This document shows positions 54,641 to 63,760 of a DNA stretch of 64,000 nucleotides, in pieces. Below the pieces are notes generated by a model that was given only the letters and a program-made list of their open reading frames with translations, did no database searches and was not told the origin of the DNA. Made by a program: the position numbers and the translations under genes. This DNA is from Nocardia niwae NBRC 108934 = DSM 45340 (lineage in GTDB: Bacteria; Actinomycetota; Actinomycetes; Mycobacteriales; Mycobacteriaceae): NCBI RefSeq assembly GCF_001613465.1, contig NZ_BDCK01000011.1, positions 109,673 through 173,672 of the forward strand. The letters run 5' to 3'. How positions within the stretch are numbered: position 1 is the stretch's first letter; every line of letters starts with the position of its first letter.

Positions 54641-55525
54641 CTATTTCACGCTGCCCGCGGTCAGTCCCGCCACCAAGCGCTTCTCGATGACCGCGAAGAG
54701 AAGCACCACCGGGATGATGCCGACGGTGGAAATCGCGAACACGTACTGCCACGCGGTGTCGTATTGGCCGACGAACTTCGTCAGCGCCACCGACAGCGGC
54801 TGATTCTCCGGCGTGGTCAGCACGACCAGGCTGGCGGCGAATTCGTTCCAGCAGGCCACCACCACGAAGATCGTCGCCGTCACGATGCCCGGCCAGACCA
54901 GCGGCAGGCTCACCCGCAGCAGCGTCTGCGCGCGGCCGAGTCCGTCGAGCATGGCGGCTTCCTCGATCTCCACCGGGATGGCGGCGAAGAAACTGTGCAG
55001 GATCCACACCGCGAACGACAGGTTGAACGCGGCGTTCACCAGGATCATCGCCAGCCAGGTGTCGTTGATGCCGAGCGCGAAGAACTCCCGGATCAACCCG
55101 GTGACCAGCACCGTCGGCTGCAACATCTGGGTCACCAGCACCACGCCGAGAAACACCCCGCGCCCCGGAAAGCGGTGCCGCGCCGTGTAATACCCGGCTG
55201 GGATCGCCACGGCCAGCACCAGCGCGGTGGCGCAGACCGCGATGATGATCGTGCTCGCCAGATTGAACGGCAAGGGCGTCTCCGGGGTGGCCCACATCGT
55301 CGCGTAGTTGCCCGGATGCCAGGACCGCGGCAGATACGTCGGCGGGATGCGCAGGATCTCGGCCTTGCTCTTCAGCGAACCGAGCACCATCACGACGAAC
55401 GGCAGCAGGAACACCGCGGCGAGCACCACGCCGACCGCGGTGAGCTCCCAGCGGCGTCGCGCGGGCGCCGCCTCGGCAACCGGCGGCGCGGTTTCGTGCT
55501 CGCGCACCTCCACCTGCGCCGTCAC
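54641..55525 (-). CDS. Sugar ABC transporter permease, MalG-like
   Basis: A 294-residue permease with six helices (first VGVVLAAVFLLPFVVMVLGSL) and the EAA loop IEEAAMLDGLGRAQTLLRVSLPLVWPGIV. GTG 55525 overlaps the stop of the partner permease (GTGA). Carbohydrate uptake-1 family. The operon lacks an ATPase, so it probably shares an MsiK-type ATPase encoded elsewhere, as in other actinobacteria. Confidence 0.92.
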   Translation of the reverse strand: MTAQVEVREHETAPPVAEAAPARRRWELTAVGVVLAAVFLLPFVVMVLGSLKSKAEILRIPPTYLPRSWHPGNYATMWATPETPLPFNLASTIIIAVCATALVLAVAIPAGYYTARHRFPGRGVFLGVVLVTQMLQPTVLVTGLIREFFALGINDTWLAMILVNAAFNLSFAVWILHSFFAAIPVEIEEAAMLDGLGRAQTLLRVSLPLVWPGIVTATIFVVVACWNEFAASLVVLTTPENQPLSVALTKFVGQYDTAWQYVFAISTVGIIPVVLLFAVIEKRLVAGLTAGSVK

Positions 55526-56403
55526 CGGTCCGCCTCCCGGGTCGGGCGCACCAGCCGCGCGTAGATCGCGATGACGACGATGATCAGCGCGAAGTTCAGC
55601 ACACTCATCGCGGCGGCCGTGTCGACCTGTTGGTTCTGCCGGATCAGCTTGAACGTGAGCGTGGTGGTGGTGTCCGCGGAGAACCCGGCGATGCTGCCGG
55701 TGATCACTTGCAGGATCGGCAGCGAGTTGAACACGTTGATGATGTTGATGACGGTGGCCACCGCGATCGCCGGTCGCAGCTGCGGGAGGGTGAGATAGCG
55801 GTAACGCTGCCAGGCGCTCGCACCGTCGACCCGTCCCGCCTCGTCGATCTCCGCCGGAATGGATTGCAGTCCGGCCAGGATCGTGTAGGTGGTGAACGGC
55901 ACCGAGACGAACACCGCGACGCCCATCGCCACGAGGAACGCCTGCGTGGGCTGCTTGGTGAAACCGTAACCACGGTCGAGCACACCGATGTCGACCAGGA
56001 ATCGGTTCGCGATGCCGACATCGGGGTCGAGCATGTAGTAGAAGATCGTCGTCGTCATCACCACCGACGCCGCCCACGGCACCAGGATCGCCATCCGCAC
56101 CGCGGTGCGCCCGGGGAAGTCCTTGCTCAGGAACTGGGCCAGCGCCGCGGACAGCAGCAAGGTGACCAGCACGACGCCGACCACCCAGACCACCGTGTGC
56201 ACCAGCACCGAGCCGAGTTCCGAGATCCCGAACAGGGCCCGGTAGTTGGCGAGTCCGGCGTTGCCCCGGTCCTGGCCGTAGGCGCTGAGGTCCCTGGTGC
56301 TGGTCCACACCATGTAGCAGGCCGGGAAGGCGACGACGGCCGCGATCAGGACCAGCGACGGCCCGATCCACGGCAGCGCCGCCGTCAATCCTCTGCGCCG
56401 CAC
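55522..56403 (-). CDS. Sugar ABC transporter permease, MalF-like
   Basis: A 293-residue permease with the MalF-type topology, EAA loop IDEAGRVDGASAWQRYRYLTLPQLRPAI and start at GTG 56403, one base after the binding-protein stop. The first helix is IGPSLVLIAAVVAFPACYMVW. Partner of the MalG-like protein. Confidence 0.92.
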   Translation of the reverse strand: MRRRGLTAALPWIGPSLVLIAAVVAFPACYMVWTSTRDLSAYGQDRGNAGLANYRALFGISELGSVLVHTVVWVVGVVLVTLLLSAALAQFLSKDFPGRTAVRMAILVPWAASVVMTTTIFYYMLDPDVGIANRFLVDIGVLDRGYGFTKQPTQAFLVAMGVAVFVSVPFTTYTILAGLQSIPAEIDEAGRVDGASAWQRYRYLTLPQLRPAIAVATVINIINVFNSLPILQVITGSIAGFSADTTTTLTFKLIRQNQQVDTAAAMSVLNFALIIVVIAIYARLVRPTREADR

Positions 56404-56404
56404 G

Positions 56405-57655
56405 TCAGTTCGCGGCTTCCTGGATCCGGCGCAGGACCTGAGCCGGGTCCGCGCCCTGTCCGATGGTGCCCATCTGCTGACGGATGGCGCCCTGCGCCGC
56501 GGCCCATTTCGGGTTGTTGCTCGGGTAGAACCGCGCCACCGGGAGCGTGGCGGCGAACGCCTTGGTCACCGGGTCCTCCGCGAGCGCGGCGGCGGCGCTC
56601 TGGGTGATCGGGATGAAGCCCTCGTGCTTGACGAAGTCCGCGTACACCGCGGCCGAGTAGAAGTAGTCGAGGAACTTCTTGATCGACTCGGCCTTCGCGC
56701 CGTCCTTCTTGAACGCCATCAGGTGATCGGCCACCCCGAGGGTGACCGGCGATCCGGTCTTGGTCGGCGAGGGCGCGGTCGCGTACCGCAGGCCCGGGTT
56801 CTTCGCCAGGATCTGGCCGATGGTGGGCGGCAGCGCCTCGATCATGCCGATCTTGCCCTGGATGAACGCGTTGATCACGTCCTTGCGATCGGTCGCGCCC
56901 GGATTCGGCTGGGTGGCGCCGGCATCGATGAGCTCACGCATGGCCCGCACACCCTCCAGGTTCGCGGGGGTGTCCACGGTGATCCGGTCACCGTCGGCCC
57001 AGGAACCGCCCGCGCCGAAGGTCCAGATGGAGGTTTCGCCCTGCGCTTCCTCGCTGCCCAGCGGCAACCCGTAGCCGGAGATGCCGCCGCCGAGCGCCTG
57101 GATCTTCTTCGCCGCGTCGGTCAGCTCCCCCCAGTTCTTCGGCGGCCGTGCGATGCCCGCCTTCTCGAACAATTCGGCGTTGTAGAACAGGGTGCGGGTG
57201 GAGGCGAACAGCGGCAGCGCGTATTGCGTGCCGTTCAACGCCGCGTTCTGCGCGAAAGCCGGCTGAATGTCGGCCAGCACGGGCGCGGAGACGATGTCGG
57301 TGGCCGGGTAGAGCAGGCCGTCGCCCGCGAAGCTGGCGTAGGCGTCGATGTTGAGCAGGTCCGGGGTGGTCGACGGCGACTGGAGCTTGGTGCGCACCAC
57401 GTCGTTGATCGAATTCCACGACTCCATCTGCAAATTGACGGTGATGCCCGGGTTCTGCTTCTGGAATTCGGCGATGATGCCGTCCCACAGCGCCTTGGTA
57501 CCCGTGGCTCCGTCGCTGTAGGCGGGGGCGAGGAAGTTGATCGTGGTGGCGGAGTCCGCAGCGGTTTTCGAACCGAACCCGCAGGACGAGAGGGCCAGGG
57601 CGACGCCGGTGACCATCGCGACTCCGGCAAGCACGCGGTGAAACGGTCTTTTCAC
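56405..57655 (-). CDS. Sugar ABC transporter substrate-binding lipoprotein
   Basis: A 416-residue extracellular solute-binding protein (family 1) with signal peptide and lipobox at C25 (LALSSCG). Mature-domain segments INFLAPAYSDGATGTKALWDGIIAEFQKQNPGITVNL and QYALPLFASTRTLFYNAELFEKAGI are typical of amino-sugar and oligosaccharide binders. First gene of the importer operon; it diverges from the SIS gene. GalNAc or GlcNAc as ligand is inferred from the catabolic genes. Confidence 0.92.
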   Translation of the reverse strand: MKRPFHRVLAGVAMVTGVALALSSCGFGSKTAADSATTINFLAPAYSDGATGTKALWDGIIAEFQKQNPGITVNLQMESWNSINDVVRTKLQSPSTTPDLLNIDAYASFAGDGLLYPATDIVSAPVLADIQPAFAQNAALNGTQYALPLFASTRTLFYNAELFEKAGIARPPKNWGELTDAAKKIQALGGGISGYGLPLGSEEAQGETSIWTFGAGGSWADGDRITVDTPANLEGVRAMRELIDAGATQPNPGATDRKDVINAFIQGKIGMIEALPPTIGQILAKNPGLRYATAPSPTKTGSPVTLGVADHLMAFKKDGAKAESIKKFLDYFYSAAVYADFVKHEGFIPITQSAAAALAEDPVTKAFAATLPVARFYPSNNPKWAAAQGAIRQQMGTIGQGADPAQVLRRIQEAAN

Positions 57656-57734
57656 GAGCAGAACCTTTCAGATTTACCCATCCGGCGCCAGCGGAGCCGC
57701 CGATGATGGGAGGACGCACCGTCCGTGCACCTCA

Positions 57735-57800
57735 ATGTAGACCGAATCGTGATCATATGTGACTGATTTGGGTATAAATTTGACATAAACGATCACTCGG
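57735..57800. promoter_or_regulatory. AT-rich divergent promoter region of the amino-sugar locus
   Basis: A distinctly AT-rich tract between importer and SIS genes. It holds GTGATC (57749-57754) and its inverse GATCAC (57791-57796), TATAAA (57772) and TTGACA (57779-57784). Repressor half-sites for the DeoR protein are plausible, but the exact operator cannot be fixed by eye. Confidence 0.5.
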
Positions 57801-57814
57801 GCGAAGCTGTTCGG

Positions 57815-58711
57815 GTGCCTACGCCTGAGCCGCATCTGGCCACCGAAGTAGCGACCCAACCGGACGACTGGACGCGCGCCGCGACCGTCGCAGCCGATCA
57901 CCACGCCGCACTGCCGAGGCCAGGCGAGCGCGTGGCGGTGATCGGCTGCGGCACTTCGTATTTCATGGCGCGCGCGATCGCGGCACTACGGGAGGGCGCG
58001 GGCCTCGGGGTCACCGACGCCTGGCCCGCCAGCGCCGTTCGCGCTCGCGACTACGACCGCTACCTGGTGATCTGCCGTTCCGGCACGACCACCGAGGTGG
58101 TGCGCGCCATGCGCGACATCCCGGCGCACATCCCGCGCGCGGTGATCTGCTCCAGCCCCGGCACGCCCGTCCTCGAACTCGGCGACGCGATCCTCATCGA
58201 CCAGGTCGACGAGCGATCGGTGGTGCAGACCCGGTTCGCCACGACCACCCTCGCGATTCTGCGCAGCCACCTCGGCGAAGACCTCGCTCCGGTGATCGGC
58301 CAGGCGCGGGCGGTCCTCGCCGAGGATCCCGCCGAATCGCTGGCCGCCGTCCGCGGCGCGGAGCAGATCAGCTTCGTCGGCATGGGGTTCGCGGCGGCCA
58401 TCGCCGACGAGGCGGCGCTCAAGCTGCGCGAATCCTGCCAGTCGTGGACGGAGGCGTACCCGGCGACCGAGTACCGCCACGGCCCGATCGCCATCTCCGC
58501 GCCCGGTCGCGCGGTCTGGGCTTTCGGACCGCTGGAGCCGGACTTCGCCGCCGACGTCACGGCCACCGGCGCGCACCTGGAACACCGCGACATCGACCCG
58601 ATGGCCGACTTGATCCGGGTGCACCGGCTCTGCCTGCTGCGCTCCGCCGACCTCGGACTGGACCCGGACCACCCGCGCGGCCTGAATCGCTCGGTGGTAC
58701 TGAAGTCGTGA
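57815..58711 (+). CDS. SIS-domain amino-sugar-phosphate isomerase/deaminase (AgaS-like)
   Basis: A 298-residue protein with two SIS domains: first VAVIGCGTSYFMARAIAAL and VICRSGTTTEVV, second ISFVGMGFAAAIADEAALKLRE with SWTEAYPATEYRHGPIAI, the GlmS/AgaS-type active region. In the GalNAc route AgaS deaminates galactosamine-6-phosphate to tagatose-6-phosphate. GTG 57815 is followed by the other pathway genes on the same strand. A GlcN-6-P role cannot be excluded. Confidence 0.85.
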   Translation: MPTPEPHLATEVATQPDDWTRAATVAADHHAALPRPGERVAVIGCGTSYFMARAIAALREGAGLGVTDAWPASAVRARDYDRYLVICRSGTTTEVVRAMRDIPAHIPRAVICSSPGTPVLELGDAILIDQVDERSVVQTRFATTTLAILRSHLGEDLAPVIGQARAVLAEDPAESLAAVRGAEQISFVGMGFAAAIADEAALKLRESCQSWTEAYPATEYRHGPIAISAPGRAVWAFGPLEPDFAADVTATGAHLEHRDIDPMADLIRVHRLCLLRSADLGLDPDHPRGLNRSVVLKS

Positions 58712-59014
58712 GCGAGGGCGCGCGATGAGAACCGGCCGAGGGCTGGTAACGGGCATGCCGGCGCCGACTCCGGACCGAGATGGTGCCCGATCGCGCGGAT
58801 TCCGCCGATGACGAACCCGTGCCGAACAGACACGCGACTCCGGACGCCGACCGCCGCGCCATCGGAGGGGATCGGCCGCAGACCACCGTCGGCCACTGAC
58901 CGATCCGCACCCGCACCCCCAGCGGACACGGCCGAATCACAGCGTCGCGACGCGACGGCACCGCAGGCTGCACGTATACCGGAGCCGGAGCAGCCACGAA
59001 CTACTGTGCCGAGG

Positions 59015-60064
59015 ATGGGAACCGAGCAGTCGCGTACGCCGTCGGTGGCATCCATATCGCGCACCGCGGGCACGGATCGCGCGCGTCCCGGCATCCAGGT
59101 ACCGGGGTCGCCCGGGCAACTCACCGGCGCGACGGACACGGCCGCACTGCCCGCTGATGCCCTCGTGCTCGGCGTGGATGTCGGCGGTACCACCATCAAG
59201 GGAGAGGTCACCGACGCCGCAGGAGCAGTGCTGGCCGTGGGCGCCGTCGCCACGCCACACGGTGCGGCCGCGTTCGAGGCCATGGGCGACCTGGGCGAGC
59301 GGTTGCTGGCCGACCTGCCGGAATCCGGCCGCCACCGGGTGCGCCGGGCGGCCGTGGTGCTGCCCGGCATCGTCGACACCGCTCGATCCGTCGCGGTGTT
59401 CAGCAGCAATGTCGGCTGGCGGGACGTGCACGTGGGCGACCGCTTCACGCAGCGCTGGGGTGTGCCGACGTTGATCGAACACGATGTGGCCGTGGCCGGT
59501 TGGGCGGAATGGCGGTACGGCGCCGGGCAGGGCCACGAGAACGTGTGCGTCGTCATTCTCGGCACAGGCATCTCGGGAACGCTGGCGGTCGGCGGACGGT
59601 TGGTGCGCAGTAGCTACGGGCAGGTCGGCGAGTACGGGCACGTGCCGGTGCGGCGCGCGGGCGGATTGCCCTGCCCCTGCGGCAATACCGGCTGCGTCGA
59701 GACGGTCGCCTCGGGCGCGGCCATCGCGCGGGCCTTCACCCGGCGCACCGGACGCGAGACGAGCGGCGCGGAGGAGGTATTCGCGCTCATGTCCACCGAT
59801 CCCGACGCGGCCGCCGTGGTGGCGGACGCGGTCGACGCGCTCGCCGACGGCCTGGTCGGCATCGTGCACGCGGCCTGCCCCGAACTGGTCGTGCTCGGCG
59901 GCGGGCTCGCCGGCGCGGGCGCGGCGCTCACCGAACCCCTGCACCGGGCCCTGTCCGACCGGCTCCGCCTGGTCCCCGCGCCCCGAGTGGTGCTGGGCGA
60001 GTTCGGCGCTCGTGCCGGACTGGCGGGCGCCGCACTGTTCGCCCGTCGCGGTGCGTTGACATGA
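59015..60064 (+). CDS. ROK family sugar kinase
   Basis: The catalytic region is a complete ROK kinase: LVLGVDVGGTTIKGEV (phosphate loop), VVLPGIVD, EHDVAVAGWAEW (sugar and catalytic Asp), CVVILGTGISG and the zinc motif CPCGNTGCVE. It should phosphorylate N-acetylgalactosamine or GlcNAc at C6 after ABC import. The start is uncertain: frames from ATG 58808 or 59015 add a low-complexity, probably disordered leader, while GTG 59165 gives a minimal protein starting just before the phosphate loop. None has a good ribosome-binding site. Confidence 0.85.
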   Translation: MGTEQSRTPSVASISRTAGTDRARPGIQVPGSPGQLTGATDTAALPADALVLGVDVGGTTIKGEVTDAAGAVLAVGAVATPHGAAAFEAMGDLGERLLADLPESGRHRVRRAAVVLPGIVDTARSVAVFSSNVGWRDVHVGDRFTQRWGVPTLIEHDVAVAGWAEWRYGAGQGHENVCVVILGTGISGTLAVGGRLVRSSYGQVGEYGHVPVRRAGGLPCPCGNTGCVETVASGAAIARAFTRRTGRETSGAEEVFALMSTDPDAAAVVADAVDALADGLVGIVHAACPELVVLGGGLAGAGAALTEPLHRALSDRLRLVPAPRVVLGEFGARAGLAGAALFARRGALT

Positions 60065-60438
60065 CGGGTCGCGCGGACGATCCAGCGCCACCTGGAGTCG
60101 GCGGTTCGACCGCGCCGCGCCGACCAGCAGAGCAGCTGCGAAGCCGTACGGCTGTCGACACGACGCCCGATGAACAGCACAGCCGACCACAGTCCGGCGG
60201 ACGTCTCGGTGGCCCGCCGAAAGGGCGCGGCATCCCACCGCCCGAGAAGTCCCCGGAGCACATCCGGTCGTCGCGTACCACGCTCGACGAGACGGTGACG
60301 ACCTTCAGCTGTGGCGCGATCTTCCGACTCGGACACGCCGTGAGACCGTCGCATTCGGTCCCGGTCGGGCGCGCACGGACGTCACCCGGCATCGCGGAAC
60401 CGCACGCCGCGCGGGCCCGCCCGGCAGAGGGGCTCTGA
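60061..60438 (+). CDS. Doubtful 125-codon ORF filling the ROK-nagA spacer
   Basis: The ATG overlaps the ROK stop (ATGA) and the frame ends one base before the nagA ATG. The product is Pro/Arg/Ser-rich with no predicted fold (MTGRADDPAPPGVGGSTAPR and on) and third codon positions are less GC-rich than in the flanking genes. It could be a translated spacer, a decayed gene or chance. If untranslated, the 375-base spacer holds nothing else that I could recognise. Confidence 0.3.
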   Translation: MTGRADDPAPPGVGGSTAPRRPAEQLRSRTAVDTTPDEQHSRPQSGGRLGGPPKGRGIPPPEKSPEHIRSSRTTLDETVTTFSCGAIFRLGHAVRPSHSVPVGRARTSPGIAEPHAARARPAEGL

Positions 60439-60439
60439 C

Positions 60440-61600
60440 ATGAACGCACACACCGAGCTGATCATCCGAGGGCGCATCGTCTCGGCGAGCGTCGCGCTGG
60501 ACGACGGCGTGGTGCTGGTCACCGGAGACCGGATCGCGGCCGTGCGATCGTTCTGGCAGTGGCGGGCGGCACATCCCGATTTACCTGAGCCGCCATTTTC
60601 TGGAACCGTGCTGCCGGGGCTTGTGGACATTCACAATCACGGCGGCTTCGGCTATCGGTTCGATACCGTGCACGGTGCGGATGCCAGGGCCGCCGCACAA
60701 TCGCACCATGCGCACGGCTCGACCACCGTGGTGGCGAGCGTGGTCACCGGGCCTGCCGCGGAGATGGTGGCGCAGACCGCCACCTTGCGCGAACTCGCCG
60801 AGGAAGGCCTGCTCGGCGGAATCCACGTCGAAGGGCCGTTCCTGGCCGAGGGGCGCTGCGGAGCGCAGGACCCGCGTTTCCTGCGGGATCCCGATCTCGG
60901 GTTGACCGACCGACTGCTGACCGCGGCAGGCGCGCACCTGCGCGCGATGACGCTCGCCCCGGAGCGCCCCGGCTACGCGGCCGTCGCGCGGCGCCTGATC
61001 GACAGCGGTGTGGTGGTCGCGCTCGGCCACAGCGACACCGACTATTCGTACTTCCGGAATGCCCTGCTGCCCAACGGATCAGGAAGCGTCGTTACGCACC
61101 TGGCCAACGGCATGCCGCCGCTGCATCACCGGCGTCCGGGCCCCGTCGCCGCGGCACTGGCGGCCGCGGCGGCGGGGGACGTCATCGTGGAACTGATCGG
61201 CGACGGCGTGCACGTGGATCCGGGCTTCGCCGCGCTCGTGTTCGCGACCGCGCCGGGGCGAGTAGCGCTGGTCACCGATGCCATGCAGGCCGCGGGCCTC
61301 GGCGACGGCGAATACCGGCTCGGCCCGCAGCCGGTGACCGTGCGCGACGGGGTGGCCCGCATCGCAGGCGGATCGATCGCGGGCGGGGTCAGCACCTTGC
61401 TGGAGTGCGTCGCGCGGGCGGTACGGGAATCCGGTGTCCCGCTGCGGGACGCCGTGCTGGCCGCCACTTCGGTCCCGGCCGCCGCCCTCGGGCTCGCCGA
61501 CGTCGGTGACCTGCGGCCCGGCCGATTCGCCGACATATTGACAGTCAGTGACAATCTCCACTTGCGCGGGGTGCTCAGACGTGGACAGTGGTTGAGGTGA
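60440..61600 (+). CDS. nagA: N-acetyl-hexosamine-6-phosphate deacetylase (NagA/AgaA)
   Basis: A 386-residue amidohydrolase. Zinc ligands are H65 and H67 (HNHGG) and E131 (HVEGPFL), then histidines in ALGHSDT and THLANGM; the catalytic Asp is in LVTDAMQAAGL. It removes acetate from GlcNAc-6-P or GalNAc-6-P. ATG 60440 has AGAGGGG upstream. The stop overlaps the PfkB gene (GTGA). GalNAc is favoured because downstream genes encode tagatose-type steps. Confidence 0.92.
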   Translation: MNAHTELIIRGRIVSASVALDDGVVLVTGDRIAAVRSFWQWRAAHPDLPEPPFSGTVLPGLVDIHNHGGFGYRFDTVHGADARAAAQSHHAHGSTTVVASVVTGPAAEMVAQTATLRELAEEGLLGGIHVEGPFLAEGRCGAQDPRFLRDPDLGLTDRLLTAAGAHLRAMTLAPERPGYAAVARRLIDSGVVVALGHSDTDYSYFRNALLPNGSGSVVTHLANGMPPLHHRRPGPVAAALAAAAAGDVIVELIGDGVHVDPGFAALVFATAPGRVALVTDAMQAAGLGDGEYRLGPQPVTVRDGVARIAGGSIAGGVSTLLECVARAVRESGVPLRDAVLAATSVPAAALGLADVGDLRPGRFADILTVSDNLHLRGVLRRGQWLR

Positions 61601-62550
61601 TCCTCACCGTGACAATGAATCCCGCGTACGACATGACCTATCGCGTCGAACGCTTCGAACGCGGGCAGGCCCACCGGGTCCGGTCGGTGGAGCAACGCAT
61701 CGGCGGCAAGGGCATCAACGTGACCCGGGTGCTGAATCAGCTCGGCAAATACGCCAGGGCCACCGGGTTCTCCGACCACGCTTTCGCGGCCGCCGCCGAA
61801 CTGGAGATGCCGGTCGACTTCGTGCACGCGCTGCCCTGGGTGCGCCGCACGGTGGTGATCAGCGAGTCCGAGGACGGCACCGCCACCGCGCTGTGGGAGC
61901 CGGGGGCCCGGGTCTCCAATCCGCACGCCGCGGAGCAATTGGCCGTGCGGGTGGCGGGCCTGTTGCCCGAGATCGCCGGGTTGGTCATCTCCGGGTCGCT
62001 GCCGGGCGGCATCGAGCCGTCGCTGCCCGCCGAGATCGCCCGCACCGCCATCGCGGCAGACGTGCCGACCATCTGCGACGTCGACGGCGAGGCGCTGCGC
62101 TTGGCGGCGCAGGTGCCGGGCATCGTGCTCACCCCGAACAGCGCGGAGTTGCGCCGCCTCACCGGTGCGGAGCCCGAGACCGACGACGAGATCCGCACCG
62201 CCGTGCAGCCGCTGATCGACAACGGGGTGCGGGCCGTGATAGTGACCCGCGGCCCCGACGGGATCGCCGCGGTGACCGCCGATGGCGCGTGGTCGGCGGC
62301 GCTGGCCGAACCGCTCGCCGGAAATCCCACCGGCGCGGGCGATGCCGCGGTGGCGGCCGCGATCGCCGCCCTCTCCTCCGACGCGCAGCCGGACTGGGCG
62401 GCCCTGCTCGCCGACGTAGTGGCCACCTCCGCGGCCGCCGTCGTCATCCCGGTGGCCGGTGAGATCGACCGCGGCCTGCGCACCCGTCTCGCCCCGACCG
62501 TCCGAGTCCGCGAACTGGACCTACCCACACCACAGAAGACTTCCCCATGA
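61597..62550 (+). CDS. PfkB family 1-phosphofructokinase / tagatose-6-phosphate kinase
   Basis: A 317-residue ribokinase-fold kinase of the FruK/LacC group: LTVTMNPAYDMTYRV, GGKGINVTRVLNQLGK for sugar binding and NPTGAGDAAVA with the catalytic Asp. It would phosphorylate tagatose-6-phosphate to the 1,6-bisphosphate. GTG 61597 overlaps the nagA stop by four bases. Followed by a 340-base spacer with a direct repeat before the aldolase. Confidence 0.9.
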   Translation: MILTVTMNPAYDMTYRVERFERGQAHRVRSVEQRIGGKGINVTRVLNQLGKYARATGFSDHAFAAAAELEMPVDFVHALPWVRRTVVISESEDGTATALWEPGARVSNPHAAEQLAVRVAGLLPEIAGLVISGSLPGGIEPSLPAEIARTAIAADVPTICDVDGEALRLAAQVPGIVLTPNSAELRRLTGAEPETDDEIRTAVQPLIDNGVRAVIVTRGPDGIAAVTADGAWSAALAEPLAGNPTGAGDAAVAAAIAALSSDAQPDWAALLADVVATSAAAVVIPVAGEIDRGLRTRLAPTVRVRELDLPTPQKTSP

Positions 62551-62890
62551 CCGCCGCGCACTACACCGTTCCACGCGGGACGATCCGATGGCCGCGGCCG
62601 CTCGGTCCAGTGGCGACCACTGGCAACCCAGCACTCCGAGCTGCACACGGCCCACGCTGTACCGGCGCACGGCTTCCTGACCCACCTCGCCGTTCCACAG
62701 CGCGACGTGGAAACGACCCGTGGTTCGCACGCACGCCGCTCGGTCCAGTGGCGACCACTGGCAACCCAGCACTCCGACCTGCACACGGCCCACGCTGTAC
62801 CGGCGCACGGCTTCCTGCCTACGTCGCCGTTCCGCAGCGCGACGTGGGACCGGCCGGGTTCCCGCCCCCGTCCCTCGCTCTACCGAAAGC
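62551..62890. other. Spacer between PfkB and aldolase genes
   Basis: A 340-base stretch without a credible gene. A plus-strand frame starting at an ATGA overlap (62547) runs through it to 62906, reading the repeat twice, but the product has no fold signature. It contains the 113-base direct repeat described separately, with CCAGTGG-CGA-CCACTGG dyads in each copy. Confidence 0.5.
62597..62847. repeat. Direct repeat, two copies of about 113 bp
   Basis: Copy 1 at 62597-62710 and copy 2 at 62735-62847, offset 138 then 137 bases because of a one-base indel. The copies differ at only a few positions. Each begins with GCCGCTCGGTCC and contains a perfect CCAGTGG-CGA-CCACTGG dyad. Confidence 0.9.
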
Positions 62891-63748
62891 ATGTCTATGC
62901 CGCTGACCTCGATACCTGACCTGATCGCCGTGGCCCGCCCGGGCGGACTGGGCGCGTTCAACGTGATCACTCTCGAGCACGCCGAGGCGATCGTGGCCGC
63001 CGCGGAATCTGCGAAGCGGCCCGCGGTTCTGCAGCTCTCGGAGAACACCGCGCGCTATCACGGCGGGATAGCCCCGCTCGCCCTCGCCTGCCTGCGCATC
63101 GCCGCCGACAGCGACGCCGCGGTCACGGTGCATCTCGACCATGCCACCGATGCCGGATTGATCCACAGCGCAGTCGGTCTCGGCATCCGCTCGGTCATGT
63201 ACGACGGCTCCGCTCTCGACTACGCCGACAACGTCGCCGCCACCGCGGCGATCACCGCGTGGTGCCACGAACGCGGTGTGCACATCGAAGCCGAGCTCGG
63301 GGAAGTGGGTGGCAAGGACGGCGTCCACGCCCCCGGCGCGCGCACCGATCCGGACGAGGCGGTCGAATTCGTGAGCGCCACCGGCGTCGACGCACTCGCG
63401 GTCGCCGTCGGCTCCTCGCATGCCATGCACACCCGCACCGCCGAACTCGACAACGACCTGATCTCCCATCTGGCCGCGAAAGTCCCCGTCCCCCTGGTCC
63501 TGCACGGCTCCTCCGGCGTCCCCGACCACGGCCTGCGCGCCGCCGTCGACCACGGCATGACGAAAATCAATATCGCCACCCGCCTCAACATCCGGATGAC
63601 AACCGCCATCCGCGAACACCTCACCCAAAACCCCCACCTCGCCGACCCACGCAACTACCTCACCCCCGCCCGCGTCGCCATCCGCTCGGAAGTCGAACAC
63701 TTCCTCCACCTCCTCGCCGATCCCCACCCCGCCGACGCCCCCGAGTGA
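62891..63748 (+). CDS. Class II fructose/tagatose-bisphosphate aldolase (GatY/KbaY-like)
   Basis: A 285-residue zinc aldolase. Metal histidines are in VHLDHATDAGLI and LVLHGSSGVPD, and IEAELGEVGGKDG, AVAVGSSHAMH and KINIATRLN are family signatures. It would cleave tagatose-1,6-bisphosphate to DHAP and glyceraldehyde-3-phosphate, ending the GalNAc route. ATG 62891 or 62897. Fructose- versus tagatose-bisphosphate preference is inferred from context. Confidence 0.9.
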   Translation: MSMPLTSIPDLIAVARPGGLGAFNVITLEHAEAIVAAAESAKRPAVLQLSENTARYHGGIAPLALACLRIAADSDAAVTVHLDHATDAGLIHSAVGLGIRSVMYDGSALDYADNVAATAAITAWCHERGVHIEAELGEVGGKDGVHAPGARTDPDEAVEFVSATGVDALAVAVGSSHAMHTRTAELDNDLISHLAAKVPVPLVLHGSSGVPDHGLRAAVDHGMTKINIATRLNIRMTTAIREHLTQNPHLADPRNYLTPARVAIRSEVEHFLHLLADPHPADAPE

Positions 63749-63760
63749 TCGGCTGGCGAG

